NCBI GenBank assembly: GCA_963817405.1 | Contig: CAWFNW010000002.1 | Coordinates: 310,001 to 374,000 of the forward strand | Origin: CAWFNW01 sp963817405 | GTDB lineage: Bacteria; Actinomycetota; Coriobacteriia; Anaerosomatales; Anaerosomataceae | Direction: 5' to 3' | DNA: 64,000 nt | Shown: in pieces, positions 8,093-16,901 of the stretch | How positions within the stretch are numbered: position 1 is the stretch's first letter | How the letters are laid out: each line of letters opens with the position of its first letter | Made by a program: the position numbers and the translations under genes | The notes under the pieces: model-generated | The model's database searches: none | What the model was told of the DNA's origin: nothing | The model's input: only the letters and a program-made list of their open reading frames with translations

Positions 8093-8941
8093 TCAGTAGA
8101 CCTCGGGCACGTAGGTCTGCGTGTCGATGGGCGGGCGCACGTAGCCGCTGCTGGCCTTCTTGCGCGGCGGGAGCTTGAACGGCTCCGTCAGCACGTCCTC
8201 GTACGGGATCTGGGTCAGGAGATGGTTGATGCAGTTGAGGCGAGCGCGCTTCTTCACGTCGGCCTCGACGACCCACCACGGCGACTCCTTGATGTCCGTG
8301 AACTTGAACATCTCGTCCTTCGCTCGGGAGAAGTTCTCCCACAGGTCCCGGCCCTTGAGGTCGATCTCGGAGAACTTCCACCGTTTCAGCGGGTCGTCGA
8401 TGCGCTCCTGGAAGCGCCGGTCCTGCTCCTCGTCGGAGATCGAGAGCCAGTACTTGATGAGGATGATGCCCGAGCGCTTGAGCATGCGCTCGAACTCGGG
8501 GCAGTCGCGGAAGAACTCCTGCACCTGCTCCTCAGTGGCCCACCCCATCACCCGCTCGATGACGGCGCGGTTGTACCAAGAGCGGTCGAACAGCACGATC
8601 TCTCCCGCGCCGGGGAGCTGGGCCGCGTAGCGCTGGAAGTACCACTGCGTGGTCTCGCGCTCGGTGGGCGCGGGAAGCGCTACGACGCGGCACACGCGCG
8701 GGTTGAGCGCCTCGGTGATGCGCTTGATGATGCCGCCCTTGCCGGCGGCATCGCGACCCTCGAACACGACGATGACGCGCAGGCCCTCCTTCTTCACCCA
8801 CTCCTGCAGCTTCACGAGCTCGATCTGCAGCTTCTCGAGCTCGCTGAGGTAGGTCTGCATGTCCATCTTCTGCGGCTTGGGACCGCCGGGCTCCTCGGCC
8901 TCTGCGTGGTACGTCTTCTTGGACGAATCATGCTTGCTCAT
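8093..8941 (-). CDS. ppk2: polyphosphate kinase 2 (PPK2 family)
   Basis: The protein has 282 residues. The Walker A region is FEGRDAAGKGGIIKR, the lid/Walker B region is IVLFDRSWYNRAVIERVMG, and DPLKRWKFSEID and SPWWVVEADVKKRARLN are family blocks. PPK2 enzymes transfer phosphate between polyphosphate and nucleoside di- or monophosphates. The ATG at 8941 follows AGGGGAG, and the upstream PPK1 stop overlaps it (ATGA). The frame runs further upstream but only as a shadow inside ppk1. The preferred nucleotide (ADP, GDP or AMP) cannot be told from the sequence. Confidence 0.94.
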   Translation of the reverse strand: MSKHDSSKKTYHAEAEEPGGPKPQKMDMQTYLSELEKLQIELVKLQEWVKKEGLRVIVVFEGRDAAGKGGIIKRITEALNPRVCRVVALPAPTERETTQWYFQRYAAQLPGAGEIVLFDRSWYNRAVIERVMGWATEEQVQEFFRDCPEFERMLKRSGIILIKYWLSISDEEQDRRFQERIDDPLKRWKFSEIDLKGRDLWENFSRAKDEMFKFTDIKESPWWVVEADVKKRARLNCINHLLTQIPYEDVLTEPFKLPPRKKASSGYVRPPIDTQTYVPEVY

Positions 8942-11085
8942 GATCTCCCCTTGCTTCTCCCGAGCTTCTTCTTCTGAGGCGTGCCCTTCTTCTTTCGCTT
9001 CCGAACGACCGACGATGGCGTCATGAGGAGCTGCTCCTGTGCATCGAGCGGGACTTCGCCGTCGGCGAGACGGACTCGCTCGTAGGTGCCGTCGGGGAGC
9101 ATGATGCGAGCCTTCACGGTGTCGCGAAGGTAGGGCTCGAGGATCTCGTTCCGCAGCCGGAAGGTGAGCTTTGGGTCGCGAATGGGGGCGAGCACCTCGA
9201 CCCGGCGGTCGAGGTTGCGCGGCATGAGGTCCGCACTCCCGATGTAGACCTCGGGCGCGCCGTCGTTGTTCGCCCAGAAGATGCGACTGTGCTCCAAGAA
9301 CCGTCCGACGATGCTCCGGACCCGGATCCGTTCGCTCACGCCCGGGACACCAGGTCTGAGGCAGCACACGCCGCGTACGATGAGGTCGACCTCGACGCCG
9401 GCCTGCGATGCCTCGTACAGGAGGGCGATCATCGACGTGTCGACGAGCGAGTTCATCTTGAAGATGAGGCGCGCATCACGCCCGGCTGCTGCGTGATCGA
9501 TCTCGCGTCGGATGAACCGGGTGATGCCGTCGCGGAGTTCCATGGGCGCCACCCAGAAGCGCCGGTAGTCGTTCTTCGCCGCATAGCCGGTGACCAGGTT
9601 GAAGAGCGCCGAGGCGTCCTGGCCCATCTTCTCGTCGCACGTGAGCAGGCCGAGGTCGGTGTACTGCGTGGCGGTGACGGGGTTGTAGTTGCCGGTGCCG
9701 ACGTGCACGTAGCGCCTGATGCGTCCGGCCTCGCGGCGCACCACCAGTGCCACCTTGCTGTGTGTCTTGAGCCCGACGAGGCCGTACACGACGTGCGCTC
9801 CAACCGCCTCGAGCGAACGAGCCCACTCGATGTTGCTCTCCTCATCGAAGCGTGCCTTGAGCTCCACCAGGCAGGCGACCTCCTTGCCCTCGAGCGCGGC
9901 GTCCATGAGCGCCTCGACGATGGGGGAGTCCGTGCCCACTCGGTAGAGCGTCATCTTGATGGCGAGCACGTCGGGGTCGTGCGCGGCCTGGCGGATGAGC
10001 GCACCGACCGGTTGGAACGACTCGAAGGGGTGGTGCAGCAGGATGTCCCGTTCGCGGATGGTCGTGAAGATGTCGTGGTCGTCGTCTTCGGCGCACGCGA
10101 CGGTCACGGCGGGAAGGAACGGCGCGTACTTCAAATCGGGCCGGTCGATGCGGGAAAGCGAGAACAGGTCGCTCATCCCCAACGGCGGTTCGATGGCGAT
10201 CACGTCGAGCGGGTCCATCTTGAGGTTCTCGACTAAGATGTCGCGGATCGGCTCGGGCATGGTTGGTTCCACGGTCATGCGCACGACCGACCCGAAGCGA
10301 CGCTGGCGCACGCCGGCCTCGATCGTCTCGAGCAGATCGTCGGCCTCGAGCTCTTGGATGACCATCTCCGCATCCCGCGTGATGCGGAATGGGTGTGCCG
10401 CCATCACCTCGAAGCCCGGGAACAGCGTATCGAGATGGGCGGTCACCAACTGCTCCAGCCAGACGAACGCGTGGCTGCGGCCCGGAGTCGCCGTCTCCGG
10501 ATCGACGCTCACGAGCCGGCGGAGCGCTTTGGGGACCTTCACGCGCGCGAAGCGTTCCTCGCCGTCTGCGCCCTTCACCACGATGGCGATGTTCATGCTC
10601 AAGTTGGAGATGTGCGGGAACGGCCGCCCCGGGTCGAACGCGAGCGGGGTCAGGACCGGAAAGACCTCGCTCGCGAAATGCGCGTCTGCCACTGCTCGCT
10701 GCTCCGGCTCCAGCTCGGCGTAGTCGAGCAGCCGGACGCCCGCATCCGCAAGTTCAGCCTTGAGCACGCGGAAGCACTCGCGCGCGTGCTCAAGCATCTT
10801 AGGCGATGCGTCGCGCACCGCGGCGAGCTGCTCGGCCGCGGTGAGCCCGTCGTCCGAGATGCTCGTGGCCCCGGCCGCGACCTGCTGCTTCAGTCCGGCG
10901 ACGCGCACCATGTAGAACTCGGACAGATTCGAGCTGAAGATGGCGAGGTACTTGGCTCGCTCGAGGAGCGGGTTGGCGGGGTCGAAGGCCTCCTCCAAGA
11001 CGCGCTCCTGGAACGCGAGCAGCGAGAGCTCGCGGTTGAGATACAGACTGGCGCCATAGGGGCCGGCGGTTGGCTCCACGGACAT
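8938..11085 (-). CDS. ppk1: polyphosphate kinase 1
   Basis: The protein has 715 residues, the usual PPK1 length. The N-terminal domain has YLNRELSLLAFQERVLEEA. The catalytic part has MTLYRVGTDSPIVEAL, the autophosphorylated His block VGLKTHSKVALVVRRE, HVGTGNYNPVTATQYTDLGL, and the second active His in GRFLEHSRIFWANN. It makes long-chain polyphosphate from ATP, reversibly. The ATG at 11085 follows GGGGGTGCG; a longer open frame upstream is not supported. It forms an overlapping pair with ppk2. TACACT at 11140-11135 may be its -10 element. Confidence 0.95.
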   Translation of the reverse strand: MSVEPTAGPYGASLYLNRELSLLAFQERVLEEAFDPANPLLERAKYLAIFSSNLSEFYMVRVAGLKQQVAAGATSISDDGLTAAEQLAAVRDASPKMLEHARECFRVLKAELADAGVRLLDYAELEPEQRAVADAHFASEVFPVLTPLAFDPGRPFPHISNLSMNIAIVVKGADGEERFARVKVPKALRRLVSVDPETATPGRSHAFVWLEQLVTAHLDTLFPGFEVMAAHPFRITRDAEMVIQELEADDLLETIEAGVRQRRFGSVVRMTVEPTMPEPIRDILVENLKMDPLDVIAIEPPLGMSDLFSLSRIDRPDLKYAPFLPAVTVACAEDDDHDIFTTIRERDILLHHPFESFQPVGALIRQAAHDPDVLAIKMTLYRVGTDSPIVEALMDAALEGKEVACLVELKARFDEESNIEWARSLEAVGAHVVYGLVGLKTHSKVALVVRREAGRIRRYVHVGTGNYNPVTATQYTDLGLLTCDEKMGQDASALFNLVTGYAAKNDYRRFWVAPMELRDGITRFIRREIDHAAAGRDARLIFKMNSLVDTSMIALLYEASQAGVEVDLIVRGVCCLRPGVPGVSERIRVRSIVGRFLEHSRIFWANNDGAPEVYIGSADLMPRNLDRRVEVLAPIRDPKLTFRLRNEILEPYLRDTVKARIMLPDGTYERVRLADGEVPLDAQEQLLMTPSSVVRKRKKKGTPQKKKLGRSKGRS

Positions 11086-11189
11086 CGCACCCCCGTTCCC
11101 GTCGGACGCGGTCTCCTCGGCATGCTTCGCGTCAAGTGTACCGCGCTGGGCCTGCGATTTGGTCGGCTGCCGAGGCGCCGGCGCGCGGG

Positions 11190-11195
11190 TATACT
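11190..11195 (+). promoter_or_regulatory. -10 element TATACT upstream of the acetyltransferase
   Basis: TATACT sits 53 bases before the GTG at 11248, in the region shared with the divergent ppk1. No convincing -35 is seen. Confidence 0.4.
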
Positions 11196-11247
11196 GGGCA
11201 GGTCCGGCTGGTCGAGGTGACGGATTCCAGAAAGGGGGGAACGCGCT

Positions 11248-11865
11248 GTGGAAGGTCCCGTCGAGGTCCCCTACCCGCAGTACCGCTGCGGGGTCTGCGG
11301 CGAGGACCTCCCGCTCAACGACGCACGGATGATGGTGACGTGTGCCACGCACCGTCTCGAAGGCGCGGAGATCGCCTTCTCGGTACGGCCAGCCACACCC
11401 GCCGACCGGACCGACATCGAGCTCATCTGCGACCGGGCGTGGGGTGAGACCGAACTTGACGCGTTCGGCGTCACCTTCGACGTGCTCACGAGCGAGAACC
11501 TCATTGCCGAGGCAGCGGGCGAGTTCGCCGGCCTCATCTCGCTTGCGCTTCACGGCGGAGAACTCGCCATCGTGCTGCTTTCCGTCTATCCGCGGTTTCA
11601 AGGCTCGGGTGTCGGGAGTGCGCTCATAGAGGCGGCGGTTGGTCTCGCCCTCGACAAGGGCCTCTCATCGCTCAAGGTGGCCACCACCAACGACGACCTT
11701 CCCGCGCTCTACGTCTATCAGCGTCAGGGGTTCAGCATCTACGACGTCGCGTGCGGCAGCGTCGCCGACCACCATGGCGCCGCCATCGCGGGCTTCGCGA
11801 ACATCGCCGTTCGTGACGAGATCCGGCTCCGCCGTCCCGTCTGTGCCCGGATTCCGGAGCGGTAG
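11248..11865 (+). CDS. GNAT acetyltransferase with N-terminal Cys knuckle
   Basis: The protein has 205 residues from a GTG after AAGGGGGG. The N-terminus has CGVCGEDL and CATH, a four-ligand zinc-knuckle pattern not part of a plain GNAT. The GNAT core follows: VRPATPADRTDIELI, LSVYPRFQGSGVGSALIEA (the acetyl-CoA R/Q-x-x-G-x-G/A loop) and NDDLPALYVYQRQGFSIYD. It acetylates an unknown substrate. The ABC ATPase gene starts 8 bases after its stop, so the genes are probably cotranscribed. Confidence 0.85.
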   Translation: MEGPVEVPYPQYRCGVCGEDLPLNDARMMVTCATHRLEGAEIAFSVRPATPADRTDIELICDRAWGETELDAFGVTFDVLTSENLIAEAAGEFAGLISLALHGGELAIVLLSVYPRFQGSGVGSALIEAAVGLALDKGLSSLKVATTNDDLPALYVYQRQGFSIYDVACGSVADHHGAAIAGFANIAVRDEIRLRRPVCARIPER

Positions 11866-11873
11866 ACCCGGCC

Positions 11874-12653
11874 GTGGCGCGCGTCGATATCGCGGACCTG
11901 AACGTCACATACGCAGGCGTCGACCACGACGTCAGCGCGCTTCGCTCGCTCACGCTCTCGGTCGCCGACGGCGAGCCGATCGCAATCATCGGCCCCTCGG
12001 GCTGCGGCAAATCCACGCTGCTCTTGGCGATCGCCGGACTGGTCGCGCCGGATTCGGGCGCCCTCGGCGTCGGTGGCTCTCCCGTGACAGGGCCGCGCCT
12101 GCGTACGGCGCTCATCCTGCAAGACTTCGGGCTGCTCCCGTGGAAGACCGTGTTCCACAATGCGGCGCTTGGCCTGGAGCTCCGTCACATCGACGCGCAG
12201 GAGCGCGCGCAGACGGTCACCGACGCGCTCGATCGCCTCGGCCTCGCCGACTTCGCCCAGGCCTTCCCCGGAGAACTCTCCGGCGGCATGCGGCAGCGTC
12301 TCGCGCTCGCGCGCGCACTTGCCCTGGATGCCGACCTCCTCCTGATGGACGAGCCGCTCTCCGCGCTCGACGCGCTCACGCGGGAGGACCTCCAGAACCT
12401 GCTCCTGGCCATGTGGCGACAGCGCGGTCACACCGCGATCCTCGTGACGCACTCGATCGAGGAAGCGGTCTACCTGGGCCGCCGCGTTGTGGTGCTCTCG
12501 CCGCGTCCCGGCCGGGTGGCCGGCATCGTCGACAACCCGGGGATGGGCGAGGACGGCTACCGCGATACGCCTGCGTTCCTCGAGCGCACGAGCGAGCTTC
12601 GGCGGCTTCTTGAAGCTGAGGGCGCTATCGGCGCCGTGGCGGTGTCCGCATGA
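11874..12653 (+). CDS. ABC transporter ATPase, nitrate/sulfonate/taurine type
   Basis: The protein has 259 residues. Walker A is GPSGCGKSTLL, the Q-loop is LILQDFGLLPWKTV, the signature is LSGGMRQRLALARAL, Walker B is LLLMDEPLSALD, and the H-loop is VTHSIEEAVYLG. The LLPW after the Q-loop and EEAVYL are typical of the SsuB/TauB/ThiZ importer branch. The start is a GTG 8 bases after the acetyltransferase gene. It energises the permease encoded next, with a 4-base overlap. No substrate-binding protein gene is adjacent, so the substrate is open. Confidence 0.9.
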   Translation: MARVDIADLNVTYAGVDHDVSALRSLTLSVADGEPIAIIGPSGCGKSTLLLAIAGLVAPDSGALGVGGSPVTGPRLRTALILQDFGLLPWKTVFHNAALGLELRHIDAQERAQTVTDALDRLGLADFAQAFPGELSGGMRQRLALARALALDADLLLMDEPLSALDALTREDLQNLLLAMWRQRGHTAILVTHSIEEAVYLGRRVVVLSPRPGRVAGIVDNPGMGEDGYRDTPAFLERTSELRRLLEAEGAIGAVAVSA

Positions 12654-13405
12654 GCGCCTTCGGTCGCCGCCTTGGCGGCTACCTGGTTGCAACCGTCGTG
12701 CTCGTCGTGCTCTGGGAGCTCGCGTCCCTCGCCGTCGGGAAGCAGGCGTTCCCGGGCCCGGCGCTCGCCATTAGCGACTTCGTGCGGCTGTTCGGGAGCG
12801 ACATCGCTCCGCACCTCGGGGTGAGCGCGTGGCGGGTGGTTGCGTCGATGGCACTCGGCACCGCGCTCGCCGCACCGCTCGGCCTCGTTATCGGCCGCAG
12901 CCCTCGGCTGGATACCGTCGCGGCGCCGCTCCTCTATCTCACGTACCCGATCCCCAAAGTGGTCTTCCTGCCGGTGCTGCTGGTGCTCTTGGGTATCGGC
13001 GACGCGCCCAAGATCGCGCTCATCACGATCATCGTCTTCTTCCAGATCCTCGTGACGGCGCGCGATGCGGCTCGGGGTATCCCGGCCTCGGCGGTGCTCT
13101 CGGTGCGCTCGCTTGGCGCCACCCGCACGCAGGTCTTCCGGCACGTCACCGTTCCCGCCGCGCTGCCAGAGATCTTCACGGCGCTCCGCATCAGCGTGGG
13201 AACGGCGATCGCCGTGCTCTTCTTCTCGGAGACGATCGCGGGAACCGACGGGCTCGGCTACTACATCATCGATGCCTGGGGACGCATCTCATACAGCGAG
13301 ATGTTCGCGGGCATCATCGCGATGGCGCTCCTGGGTGTGATCCTCTACGAGATCGCGGAGTATGCCGAGCGGCACATCTGCCGCTGGACGCGCGCGGGCC
13401 GCTAG
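12650..13405 (+). CDS. ABC transporter permease, nitrate/sulfonate/taurine type
   Basis: The protein has 251 residues with six predicted membrane helices. The EAA-like coupling segment is ARGIPASAVLSVRSLGATRTQVFRHVTVPAALPEI, given here only for its position about residues 140-172; the conserved core is SLGAT...PAALPEIF. That block is the contact site for the ATPase encoded just upstream. The family imports small oxyanions, sulfonates or pyrimidine precursors. The periplasmic or lipid-anchored binding protein that would fix the substrate is not in the window. Confidence 0.9.
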   Translation: MSAFGRRLGGYLVATVVLVVLWELASLAVGKQAFPGPALAISDFVRLFGSDIAPHLGVSAWRVVASMALGTALAAPLGLVIGRSPRLDTVAAPLLYLTYPIPKVVFLPVLLVLLGIGDAPKIALITIIVFFQILVTARDAARGIPASAVLSVRSLGATRTQVFRHVTVPAALPEIFTALRISVGTAIAVLFFSETIAGTDGLGYYIIDAWGRISYSEMFAGIIAMALLGVILYEIAEYAERHICRWTRAGR

Positions 13406-13430
13406 GGCTGCTCGCGACCGGTGGTGCGCG

Positions 13431-13802
13431 CTACTCCCCGAGGATCGCCACGACCTTCATCCGGAGCGTCTTCGGCTCGAACGGCTTGGTGAGGTAGTCG
13501 TCGCACCCCAGCGATGTCCCGCGCTCGAGGTCCCACTTCTGCGCGGCGGTCGTGAGCATCATGACGCGCGTCTCGGCCAACTCGGGGCGCTTGCGAAGGA
13601 ACTCGAGCACCTCGAAGCCGCTGAGCTCGGGCATAGTGACGTCCAGCAGCACCAGGTCGGGCTTCACGGCGATCGCGGTCTCGAGCGCCTCCGCGCCGTC
13701 GGTCGCGTACACGATCTCGTGCCCCAGCGATCTCAGCGCAGCTCCCACGAGCATGCGGATCTGCTGGTTGTCATCGGCCACGAGGATGGTGCGAGTGCTC
13801 AC
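13431..13802 (-). CDS. single-domain response regulator (CheY-like)
   Basis: The protein has 123 residues and is a receiver domain only. It shows the acidic pair VADDNQQ, phospho-acceptor D in LVLLDVTMPELSGFE, switch Thr in MMLTTAAQ and Lys in YLTKPFEPKTL. The GTG at 13802 follows GGGAG. With no output domain it must act by protein contact or phosphotransfer. It is the third gene of a minus-strand set behind a hybrid kinase and another receiver protein. Confidence 0.9.
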   Translation of the reverse strand: MSTRTILVADDNQQIRMLVGAALRSLGHEIVYATDGAEALETAIAVKPDLVLLDVTMPELSGFEVLEFLRKRPELAETRVMMLTTAAQKWDLERGTSLGCDDYLTKPFEPKTLRMKVVAILGE

Positions 13803-13842
13803 GGCGTCTCCCGGAATCGAAAGCGGGTAGGCAGGGGCGCTC

Positions 13843-14292
13843 TCAGTCGCGGTCGCGGTGCATGATGTTGACGATGTGGTGCAGCTTGGCCTCGCGCTGC
13901 TTCCGCTCGCGGGCCACCTCCGCACGCCGCTTCGGGTCCAGCATCGCCTCGATGTGGTCCGCGACCTCGGACGGCTTGAACGGCTTCGGCAGGTAGTCGG
14001 TGAGATCGTCCGCCATCTGCGAGACCTGGTCCTCGAACGTCCCCGCTGCCGAGAGGAAGAGGATCGGCGTCTGGTTGCCGCGGCGGCGGATCTCGTCGTG
14101 CGCCTCGTGGCCGGTCATCTGCGGCATCATGACGTCCAGCACGATCAAGTCGGGCTTCTCGGCCTCCACCATGCCGAGCGCTTCCACGCCGTTCGACGCC
14201 GTGATGACCGTGTGTCCCCGGTTGGTCAGCGCCACGGTGAGCAGCCGCTGGATGTTGGGCTCGTCATCGACGACGAGGATCTTTGCGCTCAT
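13843..14292 (-). CDS. response regulator receiver protein with helical tail
   Basis: The protein has 149 residues. The receiver domain (residues 1-120) has VVDDEPNIQ, acceptor D in LIVLDVMMPQMTG, LFLSAAG and YLPKPFKPSE. A charged helical tail of about 28 residues (PKRRAEVARERKQREAK) replaces an effector domain. It lies between the hybrid kinase and the second receiver gene and probably receives phosphate from that kinase. Confidence 0.9.
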   Translation of the reverse strand: MSAKILVVDDEPNIQRLLTVALTNRGHTVITASNGVEALGMVEAEKPDLIVLDVMMPQMTGHEAHDEIRRRGNQTPILFLSAAGTFEDQVSQMADDLTDYLPKPFKPSEVADHIEAMLDPKRRAEVARERKQREAKLHHIVNIMHRDRD

Positions 14293-14355
14293 GCGACCCT
14301 ACCTTTCGCTTCGTTCGTTCTTCCGCCCGCGACCACCGTCCGGTGGCGTCGGCCC

Positions 14356-16515
14356 TCAGTCCTCTTGCTCCAGCAACGTCTCGATCCGTGTGACCAGGTC
14401 CTCGACCGAGAACGGCTTGTCCACCCGCGTCTCCGCAAGCCCGAGGATATCGGTCCGCGCCCGGTCGATCTGGTGGGCGGTCATGACGACGATGGGGATG
14501 TCTTTCGTGTCCTCGGCGGTCTTGACCCGTTCTATAACCTGATACCCATCCATAACCGGCATCTTCAGGTCGAGCAGGATCAGGTGCGGCCGTGTGCGTG
14601 CGATGGCGGCCATCGCCTCCGCGCCGTCGTAGGCGCAGATGACCGAGTAGCCGCTCGAAAGCAGCGTGCGGCGAAGGATATCCACGATGTCTCGGTCGTC
14701 GTCGACCACGAGCACAACCGGCGAGGCGACCGTCCCGACGATGCTGTTCACGATGCCGATCAGCCGCTGCTTGTCGATGGGCTTCTCGAGGTACTCGGCG
14801 GCGCCGAGGCGGCACGAGCGGCCTTCGTCGCACACGATCGAGAGCACCACCACCGGGATCTCGGCCGTTGCAGCAGTGTCTTTCAGCCGCTGCAGCAGAT
14901 CGAAGCCCTCGCCGTCTTCGAGCATGACGTCGAGCGTGATGGCCCTCGGCTGCAGCTGCTGCGCCATACTCAGCGCCTCGTCAGCGCTGAAGGCCTTCGC
15001 TACCGAGTAGCCCTGCTTCGTGAGGTAGGTCTCGATGAGCGCGGCTGCCTCGGGGTCGCGATCCACGACGAGGATGAGACCGCCCGAGGTGCCTGCCCCC
15101 TCGACGCCGGGCGTGCGTACGACGGCCGGCCCTGCGACAGGCAGGGTGAAGAAGAACGTGGAGCCGGTTCCCGCGGCGCTCCGGACGCCCACCGTGCCGC
15201 CCAGAAGCTCGATGATGCTCTTGCAGATGCTCAGTCCCAACCCGGTGCCGCCGATCTCGCGGGTGAGCGAGGAGTCGACTCGGTAGAACTTCGTGAAGAG
15301 GCGGGCCTGGTCCGCCTCGGAGATGCCGATGCCTTCGTCGCTGATGGACACGGTCACAAAGCCATCCGCGGCGTGGGCACTGACGGTGACCGTGCCGCCG
15401 GCGGGGGAGTACTTGATCGCGTTGCTCATGAAGTTGATGAGCACCTGTCCCGCCCGCTGGCGGTCGCCGGCGGCGCGTGGCAGGTCCGCGGGGACGTCGA
15501 GCACCACATGATGCCCGGTCTGCTCGGCAACGGCCGCGAAGGTGTCGGCGCCGGCCGCGGCAAGCTCCGCCAGGTCCAGCGGCTCGATCTTGAGCACGAT
15601 GCGGCCGCTCTCGATGCGCGAGATGTCGAGCATGTCGTTGATGAGCTCGACCAGCCGGTCCGAGTTCTCCTTCACGATTCCGAGGAACTCGCGGGTGATC
15701 TCGTTGATCTCGCCGGCGTCGCCGTCGAGGATGAGGTCGATGTAGCCCTTGATCGAGGTCAGCGGCGTCCTGAGCTCGTGCGACACCGTGGAGACGAACT
15801 CGTTCTTCATCTGCATGACTTCGCGTTCGGCCGTGACGTCGTGCAGCGTTGCCACGTACCCCAGGTAGCGACCGTCGCCGTCCAGCACGGGGTCGGTCCG
15901 CACGTCGAGGATGCGGTGTTCGGGCTCCTCGAGCGCGACCTCGCGCACCTGCGACCCGTCGGCGGCTGGATCGAAGCCCTCCTCGGCCGGCATGGCAACG
16001 AGCTCCCACAGCCGCTTGCGTGTGCCAAGCACGGCGGGCCGCTCGAGGCCGAGCATCGTGCAGGCAGCGGGGTTGATGAAGTTCACGACATCGTCAGCCC
16101 CCAGGACGATGAGGCCGTCGGTCGTACTGGCGAGCACGGCCTCCGCTCGCCGGCGAAGCGCCTCGATCTCGCTCTCGTCGCGAAGCGTGACGCTCACCGT
16201 TCGAGCGCCGGAGCACTCGTGCGGAGCGATGGTCGCTGCGACCGTGCGGTCGCGCTTCGCGATGCGGAGCGACGCCGGTTCGTGCTCTGAGCCCGGCTCG
16301 AGCAGTTCGGCGATGGCGGCCACGATCGTGGGCTCACCGAGGTCGGTGTACGTCGCCCCGACGACGTCGGCTCTCAGGCCGAGCATGCGCGCCGCGGCCT
16401 CATTGAGCGTGCGTATCTCGCCGACAGGACCGATGCCGATGAGACCCTCGCTCGCCTGGTCGATGAGCCTCGGCGTAGCGTCGTGACTTCGTGATTCACC
16501 ACCGGAGAGCACCAC
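14356..16515 (-). CDS. PAS-PAS hybrid histidine kinase with two C-terminal receiver domains
   Basis: The protein has 719 residues. Two PAS domains (about 10-115 and 125-235) are followed by HisKA with the phospho-acceptor H246 in VSHELRTPLTS. HATPase_c motifs are NAIKYSP, SDEGIGIS and GGTGLGLSI. Two receiver domains follow: the first with acceptor in ITLDVMLEDGEG, the second with VVDDDRD and ILLDLKMPVMDG. No membrane segment is seen, so it senses in the cytoplasm. Tandem GTG codons at 16515 and 16512 follow GGGGAGG; the ATG at 16572 has no comparable site. It is probably the first gene of a three-gene phosphorelay. Confidence 0.92.
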   Translation of the reverse strand: MVLSGGESRSHDATPRLIDQASEGLIGIGPVGEIRTLNEAAARMLGLRADVVGATYTDLGEPTIVAAIAELLEPGSEHEPASLRIAKRDRTVAATIAPHECSGARTVSVTLRDESEIEALRRRAEAVLASTTDGLIVLGADDVVNFINPAACTMLGLERPAVLGTRKRLWELVAMPAEEGFDPAADGSQVREVALEEPEHRILDVRTDPVLDGDGRYLGYVATLHDVTAEREVMQMKNEFVSTVSHELRTPLTSIKGYIDLILDGDAGEINEITREFLGIVKENSDRLVELINDMLDISRIESGRIVLKIEPLDLAELAAAGADTFAAVAEQTGHHVVLDVPADLPRAAGDRQRAGQVLINFMSNAIKYSPAGGTVTVSAHAADGFVTVSISDEGIGISEADQARLFTKFYRVDSSLTREIGGTGLGLSICKSIIELLGGTVGVRSAAGTGSTFFFTLPVAGPAVVRTPGVEGAGTSGGLILVVDRDPEAAALIETYLTKQGYSVAKAFSADEALSMAQQLQPRAITLDVMLEDGEGFDLLQRLKDTAATAEIPVVVLSIVCDEGRSCRLGAAEYLEKPIDKQRLIGIVNSIVGTVASPVVLVVDDDRDIVDILRRTLLSSGYSVICAYDGAEAMAAIARTRPHLILLDLKMPVMDGYQVIERVKTAEDTKDIPIVVMTAHQIDRARTDILGLAETRVDKPFSVEDLVTRIETLLEQED

Positions 16516-16642
16516 GCCACCTCCCCGCTCGGGCACATGCGTCCAGAGGGGTGTTCGCCGGGATACGTCCAATCCCTGCCGTGTGGCATCATGGCTCCTG
16601 CAAGCAACCTGCGGCGGAGTAGCGGACGCCGGTGTGTTCAGA

Positions 16643-16675
16643 AAGGAGGCGGGCTCTTCGTGAGCCCGCCTCCTT
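16643..16675 (-). terminator. terminator downstream of tRNA-Arg
   Basis: Near-perfect arms (16643-16656 and 16662-16675) form a GC-rich stem of about 13 pairs with a 5-base loop. On the minus strand it is followed by TTTCTG, just after the tRNA 3' end. Confidence 0.7.
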
Positions 16676-16686
16676 CGTCCTTTGGG

Positions 16687-16762
16687 TGGTGCCCCCGACA
16701 GGAATCGAACCTGTGACCTACCGCTTAGGAGGCGGTCGCTCTATCCCCTGAGCTACGAGGGC
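16687..16762 (-). tRNA. tRNA-Arg (anticodon CCT)
   Basis: The 76-base cloverleaf includes an encoded CCA. The acceptor GCCCTCG pairs with CGGGGGC (one G-T pair), the D-arm has AGCTCAGGGGATAGAGC, the anticodon stem ACCGC/GCGGT encloses CTCCTAA, and the T-arm has ACAGGTTCGATTCCTGT. The anticodon CCT reads AGG, a codon that should be rare in this GC-rich genome. Confidence 0.96.
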
Positions 16763-16901
16763 GCGTTCCTGCTCGGCACTGCGGGGTGTTGTCCCTGTGG
16801 CCTGCAGCGCAGATGCATGGTAGCAGATGCAGCGCGGCGTTTGCCTCTCCGTCACGGGTGGAATGCTCCATCACGGCCGATGGATGAGGGAGGCGGGCTC
16901 C

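Noticed and set aside
13858..16290. Plus-strand open frame of 810 codons opposite the hybrid kinase
   Set aside because: It has shadow composition, crosses three real genes on the other strand and shows no recognisable motif.
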